The notes: generated from the letters alone by a model not told the origin. A stretch of 64,000 nt of DNA from UBA5109 sp965661005 (GCA_965661005.1 CBFICB010000001.1:310001-374000), one strand, 5' to 3'; positions 40,815 to 49,887 are shown, counted from the stretch's first letter. Numbers and translations are program-made.

Positions 40815-42098
40815 CTATGGCAAATAAGTTTGCGCATCTAGACCTTCTTCTTTCAATAAGCGAATAAAGTCCTGTTTTTGCAAGCGCAATGAAAGGTGGG
40901 ATGCGCCTTGATCATCCAGACTTTCATTTTTAACAGCGCCCTGACGATAAAGTTTAGCTCGCAGGCGGCCCTGTTTGGGATCGAGTTTCAACTCAGGCTC
41001 TATAAAATCTTCACCTAATAATTCACTGATGGCTTGCAATAAGTTATCCATACCATCCCCAGTTAGGGCAGATACCCAGACACGCCAAGGCAAACCATTA
41101 TCATCGCGCTCTACTGCAGGCAGTTCAGCATTGAGTAGATCAGCTTTGTTGTAGACCATAAGAGTCGGTATTTTGTCGGCTCCAATTTCTTTCAATACAC
41201 TGTCGACTTCTTCTTGCAAAATAAAACGTTGCTCACTATGGCAGTCAATGACATGCAACAAGAGGCTTGCTTCAGTTGTCTCTTCCAGAGTGGCACGGAA
41301 GGCTTCGACTAACTGATGCGGTAAGTCGCGAATAAACCCGACGGTATCCGCCAGAATTGCAGTACCAAAATCTGGCAACTGTATTTTTCTCAAGGTCGAG
41401 TCTAACGTGGCGAATAACTGATCGGCTGCATAGATATCAGCTTTGGTTAGAGCGTTAAACAAAGACGATTTACCGGCATTGGTATAACCCACAAGAGACA
41501 CAGTAGGGACTTCGGCTTTCTTGCGTGCTTTACGTCCCTGTTGCCTTTGCGTGCGAACTTTTTCCAGACTTTTGTTGATGGATTTAATGCGAACGCCAAT
41601 CAGCCGTTGGTCAATTTCCAACTGAGTTTCACCGGCTCCACGCAGACCGATACCGCCTTTTTGTCGATCTAGGTGAGTCCAGCCTTTAATTAGACGAGTC
41701 ATTGAATGTTTTAGCTGAGCCAATTCGACCTGTAACTTTCCTTCATAAGATCTAGCGCGCTGAGCAAAAATATCCAGGATTAGGTCAGTGCGGTCGAGGA
41801 CTCTGCATTGCAGTTCTTTTTCTAGATTGCGTTCCTGGCTGGAAGTTAGGCTGTGATTGAATAAAACCACTTCTGCATGGTGCATATTTACAGCATGGAG
41901 AATTTCTTCTAATTTACCTTTGCCAACAAAATAACGAGGAGAGACATTTTGGCGCGAACCGGAGATTAGCTTTAAAGGGCAGGCTCCCGCGGATATGGCA
42001 AGTTCCTCAAACTCACGGGCATCCCCTTCTGCTTCAGAGCGAATGTCCAGATGAACCAGTATGGCAAGCTCACCACTATCCGGACGTTCAAAAAACAC
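40815..42098 (-). CDS. hflX: GTPase HflX
   Basis: A 427-residue ribosome-associated GTPase that splits stalled 70S ribosomes. It starts with GTG (MFFERPDSGELAILVHLDI), as the alignment with E. coli HflX and the one-base overlap with the hfq stop both support. The HflX domain has GKGKLEEI and FNHSLTSSQERNLEKELQCRVLDRT-type text, then RTQRQQGRKAR. The G motifs are GYTNAGKSSLFNAL, DTVGFIRDLPHQLV and NKADLL. It follows hfq in the conserved cluster. Confidence 0.96.
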   Translation of the reverse strand: MFFERPDSGELAILVHLDIRSEAEGDAREFEELAISAGACPLKLISGSRQNVSPRYFVGKGKLEEILHAVNMHHAEVVLFNHSLTSSQERNLEKELQCRVLDRTDLILDIFAQRARSYEGKLQVELAQLKHSMTRLIKGWTHLDRQKGGIGLRGAGETQLEIDQRLIGVRIKSINKSLEKVRTQRQQGRKARKKAEVPTVSLVGYTNAGKSSLFNALTKADIYAADQLFATLDSTLRKIQLPDFGTAILADTVGFIRDLPHQLVEAFRATLEETTEASLLLHVIDCHSEQRFILQEEVDSVLKEIGADKIPTLMVYNKADLLNAELPAVERDDNGLPWRVWVSALTGDGMDNLLQAISELLGEDFIEPELKLDPKQGRLRAKLYRQGAVKNESLDDQGASHLSLRLQKQDFIRLLKEEGLDAQTYLP

Positions 42099-42361
42099 TA
42101 AATAGTATTGCCGGAATCGAAAGAATTGGGCTCAGCTCCATCTTGCATTGGAATGCGAATAGCGCGATTGGGCACCACTGTTGAAATGGCGTGCTTATAG
42201 ACCATTTGGCTGACAGTATTTTTTAAAACAATAACAAATTGATCAAAGGACTCAATCTGCCCCTGTAATTTAATTCCGCTAACTAAGTAAATCGCCACTG
42301 GCACCTTTTCCTTGCGCAGGGTATTTAGGAAGGGATCTTGTAAAGATTGCCCTTTAGACAT
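42098..42361 (-). CDS. hfq: RNA chaperone Hfq
   Basis: An 87-residue Sm-like protein with the proximal-face signature (SLQDPFLNTLRKEKVPVAIYLV), the Sm1 segment SGIKLQGQIESFDQFVIVL and the Sm2 segment MVYKHAISTVVPNRAI. The C-terminal tail is short. It forms hexamers that bind small RNAs and mRNAs. It sits between miaA and hflX as in most Gammaproteobacteria; a TATAAT on the minus strand about 70 bp upstream is a possible -10 element, but no convincing -35 partner was seen. Confidence 0.98.
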   Translation of the reverse strand: MSKGQSLQDPFLNTLRKEKVPVAIYLVSGIKLQGQIESFDQFVIVLKNTVSQMVYKHAISTVVPNRAIRIPMQDGAEPNSFDSGNTI

Positions 42362-42468
42362 GGTTTATTCCTCAATAATTTATCTAGGTTAATATGATCA
42401 GGTTGTTACCGACAACTTGAACACTATTATAATGCGATGTTGATGAAGGCTACCAGTTAGATAAGGGC

Positions 42469-43398
42469 TCAAGTCATCATTTTCAAGCAATGTTCCTCAA
42501 TTTTCGGCATTTCTCCATCAATTATTTGTAAATCAGGCCATGATCGAAGCCAAGTGAGCTGTCTTTTTGCAAGTTGGCGTGTCGCGGCCAATGCCTTTTC
42601 TTGCATTGTGCTCTCATCATAAGTGCCTTCCAGGAAGGCCCAAATTTGTCGATAACCGACTGAACGAATAGCAGGTAAGGAAGGGTTAAGGTCTCCTCGT
42701 GAATAAAGTTTTCTTACTTCGTCGATAAAACCTTGTTCGAGCATTTGCTTAAGGCGCTCTGCAATTTTCTGATGAAGGGTGGATCGTTGTCCTGGAATGA
42801 TTGCGATGAACCGTAAGTCAAAAGGCAAGTTTTCTTGCTGCTTACCCTCTTTATGAATAGTGGTCATGGATTTGCCACTCAGCTCATAAATCTCCAGTGC
42901 ACGCTGTAAGCGTTGTGGGTCATTAGGGTGAATTCTGGTAGCTGATTCCGGGTCAACTGCTGCCAGGCGATCATGAACAGCCTGCCAGCCAGACTCATTG
43001 GCCAGCTCCAGTATTTTTTCACGAACTTCTTGATTGGCTGGAGGCATAGCAGCAAGGCCATCACGCAGCGCTTTGAAGTAGAGCATAGTGCCGCCGACTA
43101 GCAAGGGAATCTTGCCCTTACTTTGGATATCAGCAATTTCATTTAAAGCATCATGGCGAAAATCAGCCGCCGAATAAGAATCGATTGGATCACGGATATT
43201 AATTAAGCGATGAGGGGCCTTTGCAAGAATATCAGCAGAGGGTTTGCCGGCTCCAATATCCATACCCCGATATACTTGTGCCGAATCGACACTGATAATT
43301 TCAAAAGGTGCTTGTTGAACCAGACTAACCGCGATGCTGGTTTTACCAGATGCAGTTGGCCCCATTAAGCAATAAACTGGAGGATGATTATTTTTCAA
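42469..43398 (-). CDS. miaA: tRNA dimethylallyltransferase MiaA
   Basis: A 309-residue enzyme that adds an isopentenyl group to A37 of tRNAs reading UNN codons. The P-loop is GPTASGKTSIAVSLV, followed by ISVDSAQVYRGMDIGAGKP, the HRLINIRDPIDSYSAADFRHDAL block, VGGTMLYFKALRDGL and NDPQRLQRALEIYELSGKSM, with the RQLAKRQLTWLRS region near the end. It is 320 bp from the MutL gene because murI is inserted on the opposite strand in between, an interruption of the usual mutL-miaA order. Confidence 0.97.
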   Translation of the reverse strand: MKNNHPPVYCLMGPTASGKTSIAVSLVQQAPFEIISVDSAQVYRGMDIGAGKPSADILAKAPHRLINIRDPIDSYSAADFRHDALNEIADIQSKGKIPLLVGGTMLYFKALRDGLAAMPPANQEVREKILELANESGWQAVHDRLAAVDPESATRIHPNDPQRLQRALEIYELSGKSMTTIHKEGKQQENLPFDLRFIAIIPGQRSTLHQKIAERLKQMLEQGFIDEVRKLYSRGDLNPSLPAIRSVGYRQIWAFLEGTYDESTMQEKALAATRQLAKRQLTWLRSWPDLQIIDGEMPKIEEHCLKMMT

Positions 43399-43503
43399 TG
43401 CTTATCATGATGTCAATTTATATTTAATTCTAAGCTAACTATAACAAGAAATACGTTACAATTATTTTCTATTTAAACTTCCCAAACTAATAAATAAAAA
43501 AAC

Positions 43504-44313
43504 ATGCCCTCAGATTTTCCCATAGTCGTTCTTGACTCCGGTGCCGGAGGGCTCTCAGTGCTGAAAAAAATTCATCAATTGATGCCGAATGAAGAACTGA
43601 TCTATATGGCAGATTCCTATTTCGCGCCCTATGGTTCTAAAAGCAAAAGAGTGATTAAAAATCGCTGTTTTGAAAATATGGGTTTTGTCGAGTTACAGCA
43701 TGCCAAGGCCTTAGTGTTGGCATGTAACACGGCAACTGCAGCCGCCGTAAAAGAACTTAGAGAAGAGTTTGATATACCCATTATTGGCATGGAGCCAGCT
43801 ATAAAGCCCGCAGCTGATTTAACCCGAACGGGAGTAATAGGGGTATTGGCAACTGAAGGGACCGTAGATAGTGATAAATATTTGGATTTGGAAAGCCTCT
43901 ATCGAGAAAGGGTGGAAATCATTACCAAGGCTTGTCCAGGACTGGTCGATGAAATAGAACAGATTGATTTGGATAGAGGCGAAATCATTAAACTGGTGAC
44001 AGAATATACAGAAACTTTTTTGGAGAAGGGAGGAGACACTCTGGTACTGGGCTGCACACATTATGCACTGATAACTGACATTATCACTGAAATTGTAGGC
44101 AAGGAAGTTGTCGTCGTTGATACAGGTATGGCAGTTGCAAAGGAGCTAAAAAGTCGACTTTATGCTGAGGAGTTGAATTCAGATTCAAAAGGAACAGGAC
44201 GCGTGAGCTTTTTCACCAGTGGTAATGTTGAGGATCAGCAAATTATTTTATCCCGGTACTGGGGAGAAGATATCTCCGTTTTACATTATTTAAATTTCCT
44301 GCTAACGGTCTGA
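43504..44313 (+). CDS. murI: Glutamate racemase
   Basis: A 269-residue cofactor-independent racemase supplying D-glutamate for peptidoglycan. The N-terminal DSGAGGLSVL, the first catalytic Cys in ACNTATA (C74), and the second in LGCTHYAL (C184) are all present. The ribosome binding site is weak. The gene is oriented against its neighbours, divergent from miaA and convergent with mutL, so it forms a single-gene unit inside the conserved cluster and may have been inserted there. Confidence 0.96.
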   Translation: MPSDFPIVVLDSGAGGLSVLKKIHQLMPNEELIYMADSYFAPYGSKSKRVIKNRCFENMGFVELQHAKALVLACNTATAAAVKELREEFDIPIIGMEPAIKPAADLTRTGVIGVLATEGTVDSDKYLDLESLYRERVEIITKACPGLVDEIEQIDLDRGEIIKLVTEYTETFLEKGGDTLVLGCTHYALITDIITEIVGKEVVVVDTGMAVAKELKSRLYAEELNSDSKGTGRVSFFTSGNVEDQQIILSRYWGEDISVLHYLNFLLTV

Positions 44314-44334
44314 GCCCTTTTCTCTCTGAATAAA

Positions 44335-46143
44335 TTACTGTCCGCGTAAAAATAATTTATCAAGTTCAGCCAAGTTTTGCTGAACCCAGGTAGGGCGACC
44401 GTGATTGCACTGTCCACTTCGTTCTGTGTGTTCCATATCTCTTAAAAGAGCATTCATCTCAGGAATTGTTAGTTGGCGGTTTGCTCGAACTGAGCCGTGA
44501 CAAGCCATTGTGGAAAGAATTTCGTCACGATGTGCTTCCAGCCTATCGCTGGTGCCATGATCAGAAATATCAGAGAGTACATCACGCAGCAGTTGTTCAA
44601 CATTTGCATTGGCAAGAATAGTAGGCACCTGCCTTAGGCTGATTGACTCTGGGCCAAGACGTTCTATCTCCATGCCAAGACTGTGCAAATAACTGTTATG
44701 TTCTTCAGCAAGATCAGCCTCTTTTTCACTAACAGAAATTGAAATGGGAACAAGTAAGGGCTGTACTTTAATGCCTTCATTGCTGCTGGCGGTTTTCATG
44801 TGTTCATAAGTGATTCGTTCATGTGCCGCATGCATGTCGACGATTACTAGACCTAAAGCATTTTGTGCCAAAATATAAATGCCATGAAGTTGAGCGATAG
44901 CAAAGCCCAGCGGAGGGATATCACCATTGCTTTCAGGCAGGGGGGCTGAGGCTGAAGTATTTCTGAGTGCATCATAATTTTCTAGCTGACTTTCAATTTG
45001 ATTGATAAAGGTTCTGCCACGGTCTCCGGCTTCATAATTAGCATGATAGTTTGAGAAATTGATTGAGGATTGCGTACTGTTACTTTCAATTGCTTGTGAT
45101 GAATAGCCATCAGTATCAGCTTCGTTAAAATGATCTTCAGGGCGAATTGCGGCAAGAGCCTTGTGTAAAACAGAAAATAAAAAGTTATGAACAGCTCTGC
45201 TTTCTCGAAAACGCACCTCATGTTTAGTTGGGTGCACGTTGACATCAACTTCCGCTGGATCAAGCTCAAGAAATAGTACAAAGACTGGATGGCGACCATG
45301 AAACAGCACATCCCGATAGGCCTGTTTTATAGCATGAGAGACAACCTTGTCACGAATTGTTCTGCCGTTAACATAGAAATATTGCATGTCGGCCTGTGAG
45401 CGAGAGAAGGTTGGCAAGGAAACCCAGCCCCAAAGTTTCATCCCGTTTTGCTCGATATCAATGGTGACCGAGTTTTCAATGAATGCGGGACCACAAATTT
45501 GTGATACCCGACGCTGTTGCTCTTGTGGCGTACTGGCTTTTTCAAATTTGTGAATCTGTCTTTGGTTATGTTGAAGGCTTAATGTGGTATTGAAATGGCT
45601 TAAAGCAAGCTGTTTAACAATATCATCAATACGTTTGTATTCAGTTTGTTCCGTGCGTAAAAATTTTCGGCGTGCAGGGGTATTAAAAAATAAATCACGG
45701 ACTTCAACATTAGTGCCAACAGGATGGGCAGCAGGAGAAACCTTGCTGTCCATGTCGATGCCTTCTGTTTCAACTTTCCACGCTTCAGAAGCTTCAGGAG
45801 TGCGAGATATTAAAGTCAGACGTGATACTGAAGCGATACTAGCTAATGCCTCGCCACGAAAACCCAGACTGGCAACATGCTCAAGATCTTCCAGCTCGAG
45901 AATTTTACTGGTTGCATGACGGCTTAGCGCCAGTGGCAGGTCTTCTTTATCAATGCCCTGGCCATTATCACGAATTCGAATTAGTTTAATGCCGCCTTGT
46001 TCGACTTCGATATCGATGCGATCTGAGCCGGCATCCAGACTATTTTCTAGTAATTCTTTAATGACTGAGGCAGGTCGTTCGACGACCTCACCGGCAGCGA
46101 TTTGGTTAGTCAGTCGTTGACTAAGGAGCTGTATTCTTGCCAT
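44335..46143 (-). CDS. mutL: DNA mismatch repair protein MutL (endonuclease type)
   Basis: A 602-residue MutL. The GHKL ATPase N-terminus has IAAGEVVERPASVIKELLENSLDAG-type text, DNGQGI and GFRGEALASIASVS. The C-terminal domain carries DMHAAHERITYE, which fits the metal-binding endonuclease motif DQHA(X)2E(X)4E with Met for Gln, together with ACHGSVRAN and CNHGRPT. MutH-dependent MutL proteins such as that of E. coli lack this motif, so this enzyme probably nicks DNA itself, as in Pseudomonas. It lies 15 bp behind the amidase gene. Confidence 0.96.
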   Translation of the reverse strand: MARIQLLSQRLTNQIAAGEVVERPASVIKELLENSLDAGSDRIDIEVEQGGIKLIRIRDNGQGIDKEDLPLALSRHATSKILELEDLEHVASLGFRGEALASIASVSRLTLISRTPEASEAWKVETEGIDMDSKVSPAAHPVGTNVEVRDLFFNTPARRKFLRTEQTEYKRIDDIVKQLALSHFNTTLSLQHNQRQIHKFEKASTPQEQQRRVSQICGPAFIENSVTIDIEQNGMKLWGWVSLPTFSRSQADMQYFYVNGRTIRDKVVSHAIKQAYRDVLFHGRHPVFVLFLELDPAEVDVNVHPTKHEVRFRESRAVHNFLFSVLHKALAAIRPEDHFNEADTDGYSSQAIESNSTQSSINFSNYHANYEAGDRGRTFINQIESQLENYDALRNTSASAPLPESNGDIPPLGFAIAQLHGIYILAQNALGLVIVDMHAAHERITYEHMKTASSNEGIKVQPLLVPISISVSEKEADLAEEHNSYLHSLGMEIERLGPESISLRQVPTILANANVEQLLRDVLSDISDHGTSDRLEAHRDEILSTMACHGSVRANRQLTIPEMNALLRDMEHTERSGQCNHGRPTWVQQNLAELDKLFLRGQ

Positions 46144-46158
46144 AGCATAGATAGAGAG

Positions 46159-47694
46159 TTAGAGATTGCCCGCAGGTATTCTCAAAATTTGACCAACCCG
46201 AATAGTATCACTATTTAGCTGATTTGTTTCACGAACTCTCTGTAACGGGACCGCATAATCTTCGGCAATTTGTGATAGTGATTCTCCTGAGCTAACGACA
46301 TGCTCTCGGTAAGAAACGGCAGCAAGAACCGGGGTTAGAGCATTAGGGATAATCAGTTCCTGACCGAGATGAATAACAGAACCGCTGATGTTATTGGCTG
46401 CTTTTAAGGACGCTAAAGAAACATTAAAGCGTTCAGCAATTTCAGAAAGATTATCACCGCGGCTGACAATATAGGAACTTGGGCCGCCTCCATTATTTTT
46501 ATGCCAGGCAATCAAAGTCCCCCTGGGTGGGGATTCATAAAAATAGGAAGTGATTCCACTGACAACGGCAGATGCAAACTGTTGCTGGAAAGAGGATGAA
46601 TTCAAGTTTCTGGCGTCGGTTGGGTTGGTAATATAACCTGCTTCAATTAGCAGGGAAGGAATATCAGCCTGTTTTAATACAACAAAAGCGGCTTGTTCAA
46701 CATTGGTTCGGCGCATATGTGTGATGTTGCTAAGCGAAGAAATAATTTTGTCGCCGGCTTCCAGACTGGATGCAATGCTGGCCGTCATGGATAAATCCAG
46801 TAGCACTGATGCTAAGACCTCATCTTTGTCAGCTAGGCTGACTGAGCCTACGCCTCCAATTAAATCTGCACCGTTTTCTTTTTCAGCCATGCGGCGGGCC
46901 TGCTCGCTGGTGGCGCCTCTTTGTGAAAGGGCATATACCGTTGCTCCTCGAGCACTTGAGCTAGTGAAGGCGTCTGCATGAATGGCGATAAAAAAGTCAG
47001 CATTGTTCTGATGGGCAATATTGGTTCTGCCCCGCAGGTTCACATAATAATCACCGTCACGGATCATCACAGGTTTGTAGCCGGGCATTTGTTTGAGAAT
47101 GCTTTCTATTTGTCTGGCTATTGACAGCACAACTCTTTTTTCCTGAATACGGTCCACTCCGATGGCGCCGGGATCATCGCCGCCATGCCCCGCTGATATT
47201 GCGACAACAATGTCGCGTTTGCCATCCGCAATATCATCAGCTGAAGCAGTAATTACGGGTTCTCTTGAGCTTGAAGGGTTGGTGTCATAGAGATCAATAA
47301 CCAGTCGGTTGCCGTATTGGTCATTCTCATCCAGCAAAAAAGATCGTGCTTGTATGGTGCTATTTAAATCCAGAACTACTCGAGTGTCGTTGTCATTTCG
47401 GACGGCTGAGCGGATGTTGGTAATGGGCGTTCCGTTTAGATCTAAATCCGAAAAATTCGCAAATAAAGCGGCATCACTAATGTCTATTACCAGGCGATTT
47501 GGATTCTCTAGGCTAAAAACCTGATGCTCTACTTGCGTGCTTAGATCAAATACAAGACGTGTGTATTCAGGGGCGCGATAGCTGCGAACATTTTCAACAA
47601 TTGCAGCTTGAGCTGAGTTACTCAGCAGGACACATAGAAGTGTGCTTAGGGTGCTAAAAAGCAAAGCTGTAAAAGTACCTTGGGTTTTGCTCAT
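46159..47694 (-). CDS. amiB: N-acetylmuramoyl-L-alanine amidase, AmiB-like, with AMIN and two LysM domains
   Basis: A 511-residue periplasmic amidase that splits septal peptidoglycan. The ATG at 47694 is chosen over the GTG at 47703; neither has a strong ribosome site. A signal peptide (FTALLFSTLSTLLCVLLSNSAQA) is followed by an AMIN domain (SYRAPEYTRLVFDLSTQVEH). The Amidase_3 domain has zinc-site residues in SAGHGGDDPGAIG, the HADAF segment and LIEAGYITNP. Two C-terminal LysM repeats follow (VSRGDNLSEIAERFNVSLAS; VSSGESLSQIAEDYAVPLQ). The gene sits between tsaE and mutL, as amiB does in enterics. Confidence 0.94.
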   Translation of the reverse strand: MSKTQGTFTALLFSTLSTLLCVLLSNSAQAAIVENVRSYRAPEYTRLVFDLSTQVEHQVFSLENPNRLVIDISDAALFANFSDLDLNGTPITNIRSAVRNDNDTRVVLDLNSTIQARSFLLDENDQYGNRLVIDLYDTNPSSSREPVITASADDIADGKRDIVVAISAGHGGDDPGAIGVDRIQEKRVVLSIARQIESILKQMPGYKPVMIRDGDYYVNLRGRTNIAHQNNADFFIAIHADAFTSSSARGATVYALSQRGATSEQARRMAEKENGADLIGGVGSVSLADKDEVLASVLLDLSMTASIASSLEAGDKIISSLSNITHMRRTNVEQAAFVVLKQADIPSLLIEAGYITNPTDARNLNSSSFQQQFASAVVSGITSYFYESPPRGTLIAWHKNNGGGPSSYIVSRGDNLSEIAERFNVSLASLKAANNISGSVIHLGQELIIPNALTPVLAAVSYREHVVSSGESLSQIAEDYAVPLQRVRETNQLNSDTIRVGQILRIPAGNL

Positions 47695-47774
47695 GGTTTT
47701 CACATCAACGCACTAAAATAAATAGCAATAAATATAAAGATTACATATATTTATAGCGATAATCTAGTATTTTT

Positions 47775-48263
47775 CTAGTTTTGTGACGGAAAACTTGCCA
47801 AGAGTTGCTGATCTATTAGGGCGCCTTTTTCAGTGAAGCTCTGCCAGTGTATTTGGCGGCCATTTTTTACAACATCTATGCTGATCGCCAGATCTGCTTG
47901 AGGAAGAAAGCCTATGGCTTTTTCAGGCCACTCAATCAAGCAAACAGCTGAGCCATCCAGGTAATCTCGAAAACCCAGAAATTCCAGCTCTTCAGGGTCA
48001 GAAAGGCGGTATAGATCGAAATGCATGATGCTTTTACCATTGATGTTATAAGGTTCAACCAATGCATAGGTTGGGCTTTTAACAGCACCTTTATGACCGA
48101 TGGCATGCATGAAGCCTCGTGTAAGCGTGGTTTTGCCAGCCCCCAGGTTGCCACTCAAGGTTATAAGAATATCTTTGTCGATAAAATCAGACAATGTGGC
48201 GCCAAATGCTTCCATTGATGCCTCATCTCCCAGAAAAAAGGACTTCGGGAGTTTGTCACGCAT
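47775..48263 (-). CDS. tsaE: tRNA threonylcarbamoyladenosine biosynthesis ATPase TsaE
   Basis: A 162-residue protein with the P-loop GNLGAGKTTLTRGF, KSPTYALVEPY, MHFDLYRLSDPEELEFLGFRDY and LIEWPEKA, all standard for TsaE. It works with TsaB and TsaD to place t6A at position 37 of ANN-decoding tRNAs. The ATG at 48263 (MRDKLPKSFFLGDEA) overlaps the nnrD stop by 8 bp and fits family length; a longer frame reaching 48329 would extend into nnrD. Confidence 0.94.
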   Translation of the reverse strand: MRDKLPKSFFLGDEASMEAFGATLSDFIDKDILITLSGNLGAGKTTLTRGFMHAIGHKGAVKSPTYALVEPYNINGKSIMHFDLYRLSDPEELEFLGFRDYLDGSAVCLIEWPEKAIGFLPQADLAISIDVVKNGRQIHWQSFTEKGALIDQQLLASFPSQN

Positions 48264-49137
48264 TGTTAAGCAGCTTGTGGATATAGGGCAGTAAGTCAGT
48301 TGCCAGTAGGCCACGTTCGCCAGTTTCAACTGCGGCTAAATCAGCGCTCAAACTATGGATACAAACGCCCAGCCGCGCACTATCTGCCAATGAAAATTTT
48401 TGAGCAAGCAGGCCGCCCAGAACGCCGCTTAAAATATCGCCCATGCCGCCACTGCCCATACCGGGGTTGCCGTGTGAGCATGATTCAAGCGTAACTCGCC
48501 CGCTCGACTCCGATGCAATAAGCGTTTCTGCTCCTTTCAATAAGCAAATGCCACCATATTTTTGCTGTAATTTTAGGCAGGCTTCAGCACGGTCAGCTTT
48601 GACTTCTTCGCACTTACAATCCAGTAACCTGGAGGCCTCACCTGGGTGTGGCGTTAGTATGAAGTCTTTAGAAGAGGGGATAGTAATTTTGTTTTGACTG
48701 AGCAAATTCAAGGCATCTGCATCGATAACCAGCGAAGTCGTTTTCGCAGATATGTTTTCAAATGTGGTCTTCGCGCAATGTATAGACCATTCAGATTGTC
48801 CAAGTCCAGGGCCGATAATAATAGTTGTTGCTTTATCCAACAGCGGTTTCAGTGCGGCATCATCTTCGACAGCTTTAACCATTAGCTCAGGGCAGCGACT
48901 AATATAGGCTGGAACATGTGCAGCATGAGTAGCTACTGAAACGAGTCCAGCGCCAGATCTTGCTGCGGCTTCAGCAGCCATCAAGGCAGCACCACCAAAA
49001 CCATAGTCTCCACCTATCACTAGGACGTGACCATTACTACCTTTATGTGAGTGCTTACTTCGCTTGAAGAGAAGATGTTTTATTGATTGGTATTTAAGCT
49101 TTCTGGCTGAGTTCACAAAAGTATTCCGTTTTCGCAA
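48256..49137 (-). CDS. nnrD: ADP-dependent NAD(P)H-hydrate dehydratase, stand-alone (no epimerase domain)
   Basis: About 293 residues, covering only the C-terminal half of the usual bifunctional Nnr. Visible blocks are SHKGSNGHVLVIGGDYGFGG, AARSGAGLVSVAT, IGPGLGQ, LVIDADALNLL, ILTPHPGEASRLL and the catalytic GNPGMGSGGMGDILSG. It repairs hydrated NADH. The N-terminal YjeF-type epimerase domain is absent: a TAG lies directly upstream of the TTG used here, and the 96 bp before it show no remnant. The true start may be the TTG at 49137 or a GTG seven codons later. Confidence 0.92.
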   Translation of the reverse strand: MRKRNTFVNSARKLKYQSIKHLLFKRSKHSHKGSNGHVLVIGGDYGFGGAALMAAEAAARSGAGLVSVATHAAHVPAYISRCPELMVKAVEDDAALKPLLDKATTIIIGPGLGQSEWSIHCAKTTFENISAKTTSLVIDADALNLLSQNKITIPSSKDFILTPHPGEASRLLDCKCEEVKADRAEACLKLQQKYGGICLLKGAETLIASESSGRVTLESCSHGNPGMGSGGMGDILSGVLGGLLAQKFSLADSARLGVCIHSLSADLAAVETGERGLLATDLLPYIHKLLNNA

Positions 49138-49233
49138 CTAATCCCGGAAGTGTAACGCTACACTACCGAGATGTTAAAACTTAAATGGATTATTTTTGAT
49201 TAAAGTTGATTTAGCTTTGTTGCAGAATTTGAG

Positions 49234-49437
49234 TTAGTTGGTCTGGTGGCGTTTACCTAGAGTTATATGCCGAGGACCTGAAGTTTGAACCTGGCCGCTA
49301 ACGCCGCTTGGAATTTGTTGGATTTCTCCGCCTTTAGCTAAAAATTTTGCTGTTTGTTCTTCTAAGCTAACCGGATCCGTATCGTTAGCAGATGTATCAA
49401 CTTTTTTTATTGTGGTTTTCTTTCTTAAATTAGCCAT
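49234..49437 (-). CDS. Small conserved protein with FLxxGGxIQxI motif
   Basis: A 67-residue hydrophilic protein with a basic start (MANLRKKTTIKK), an acidic middle and the segment EQTAKFLAKGGEIQQIPSGV followed by SGQ. The FLxxGGxxQxI pattern recalls the C-terminal part of the Pseudomonas RNA-polymerase-binding protein SutA, but the rest does not align and the resemblance is weak. It lies upstream of nnrD on the same strand, with a 96-bp gap. I do not assign a function. Confidence 0.65.
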   Translation of the reverse strand: MANLRKKTTIKKVDTSANDTDPVSLEEQTAKFLAKGGEIQQIPSGVSGQVQTSGPRHITLGKRHQTN

Positions 49438-49660
49438 TATTAACCCTTGTTTTTAATGAGTAAATATTCGAGAGTGAGCGCGACATTATACGCTAAATAG
49501 ACATTTGATGCCATTTCAATACTTTCTGTTGAGTTAAGCGTCCATGGAATTTAGGCGGAATCATTGCTAGAGCGCAAAATCTTTTTTCGGTATCATGCTG
49601 ACTCTATTCTTCATGTATGACCTTCATAGTCGAGAAGAAAACTTATAAAAATAAAATTCA

Positions 49661-49710
49661 TCTCTGTAGCTCAGCGATGGGTAAAGAGTAGTAACTGGCT
49701 TGAAGAAGCC
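49661..49710 (+). pseudogene. Decayed 5' part of a tRNA-Arg copy
   Basis: CTGTAGCTCAGC and, further on, AACTGGCTT match the D-arm and anticodon-arm region of the intact tRNA-Arg 96 bp downstream, with insertions between them. The flanking AAGAAAACT-TATAA text is also shared with the intact gene's upstream flank. No T arm or CCA end is present. This points to a tandem duplication that has decayed. The remaining part of 49438-49756 shows no other feature. Confidence 0.65.
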
Positions 49711-49756
49711 AAAAAGTAAATTTGCTAAAGAAAAAAGTTAAGAAAACTATAATTCA

Positions 49757-49833
49757 GCGCCTGTAGCTCAGCTGGATAGAGTAACTGGCTTCGAACCAGT
49801 TGGTCGGGAGTTCGAATCTCTCCAGGCGCGCCA
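49757..49833 (+). tRNA. tRNA-Arg (anticodon TCG)
   Basis: A 77-nt tRNA with encoded CCA. The acceptor GCGCCTG pairs with CAGGCGC, the discriminator is G, and the anticodon arm ACTGG-CTTCGAA-CCAGT gives TCG. The T arm is GGGAG-TTCGAAT-CTCTC with one G-T pair. A good terminator follows. Confidence 0.93.
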
Positions 49834-49853
49834 AATAAGTCTATAATAAATTA

Positions 49854-49887
49854 AGCAGTTAGGTCAGTTATGACCTAGCTGCTTTTT
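49854..49887 (+). terminator. Terminator of tRNA-Arg
   Basis: A 13-bp stem with one G-T pair (AGCAGTTAGGTCA at 49854-49866, TGACCTAGCTGCT at 49871-49883) and the loop GTTA, followed by TTTT. Confidence 0.92.

Noticed and set aside
45584..45919. 111-codon plus-strand open frame inside mutL
   Set aside because: Antisense shadow of the conserved MutL ATPase domain, without a ribosome site or family match.
49748..49753. TATAAT directly before tRNA-Arg as a -10 element
   Set aside because: It ends three bases before the tRNA, so transcription would begin inside the tRNA; the real promoter must be farther upstream.
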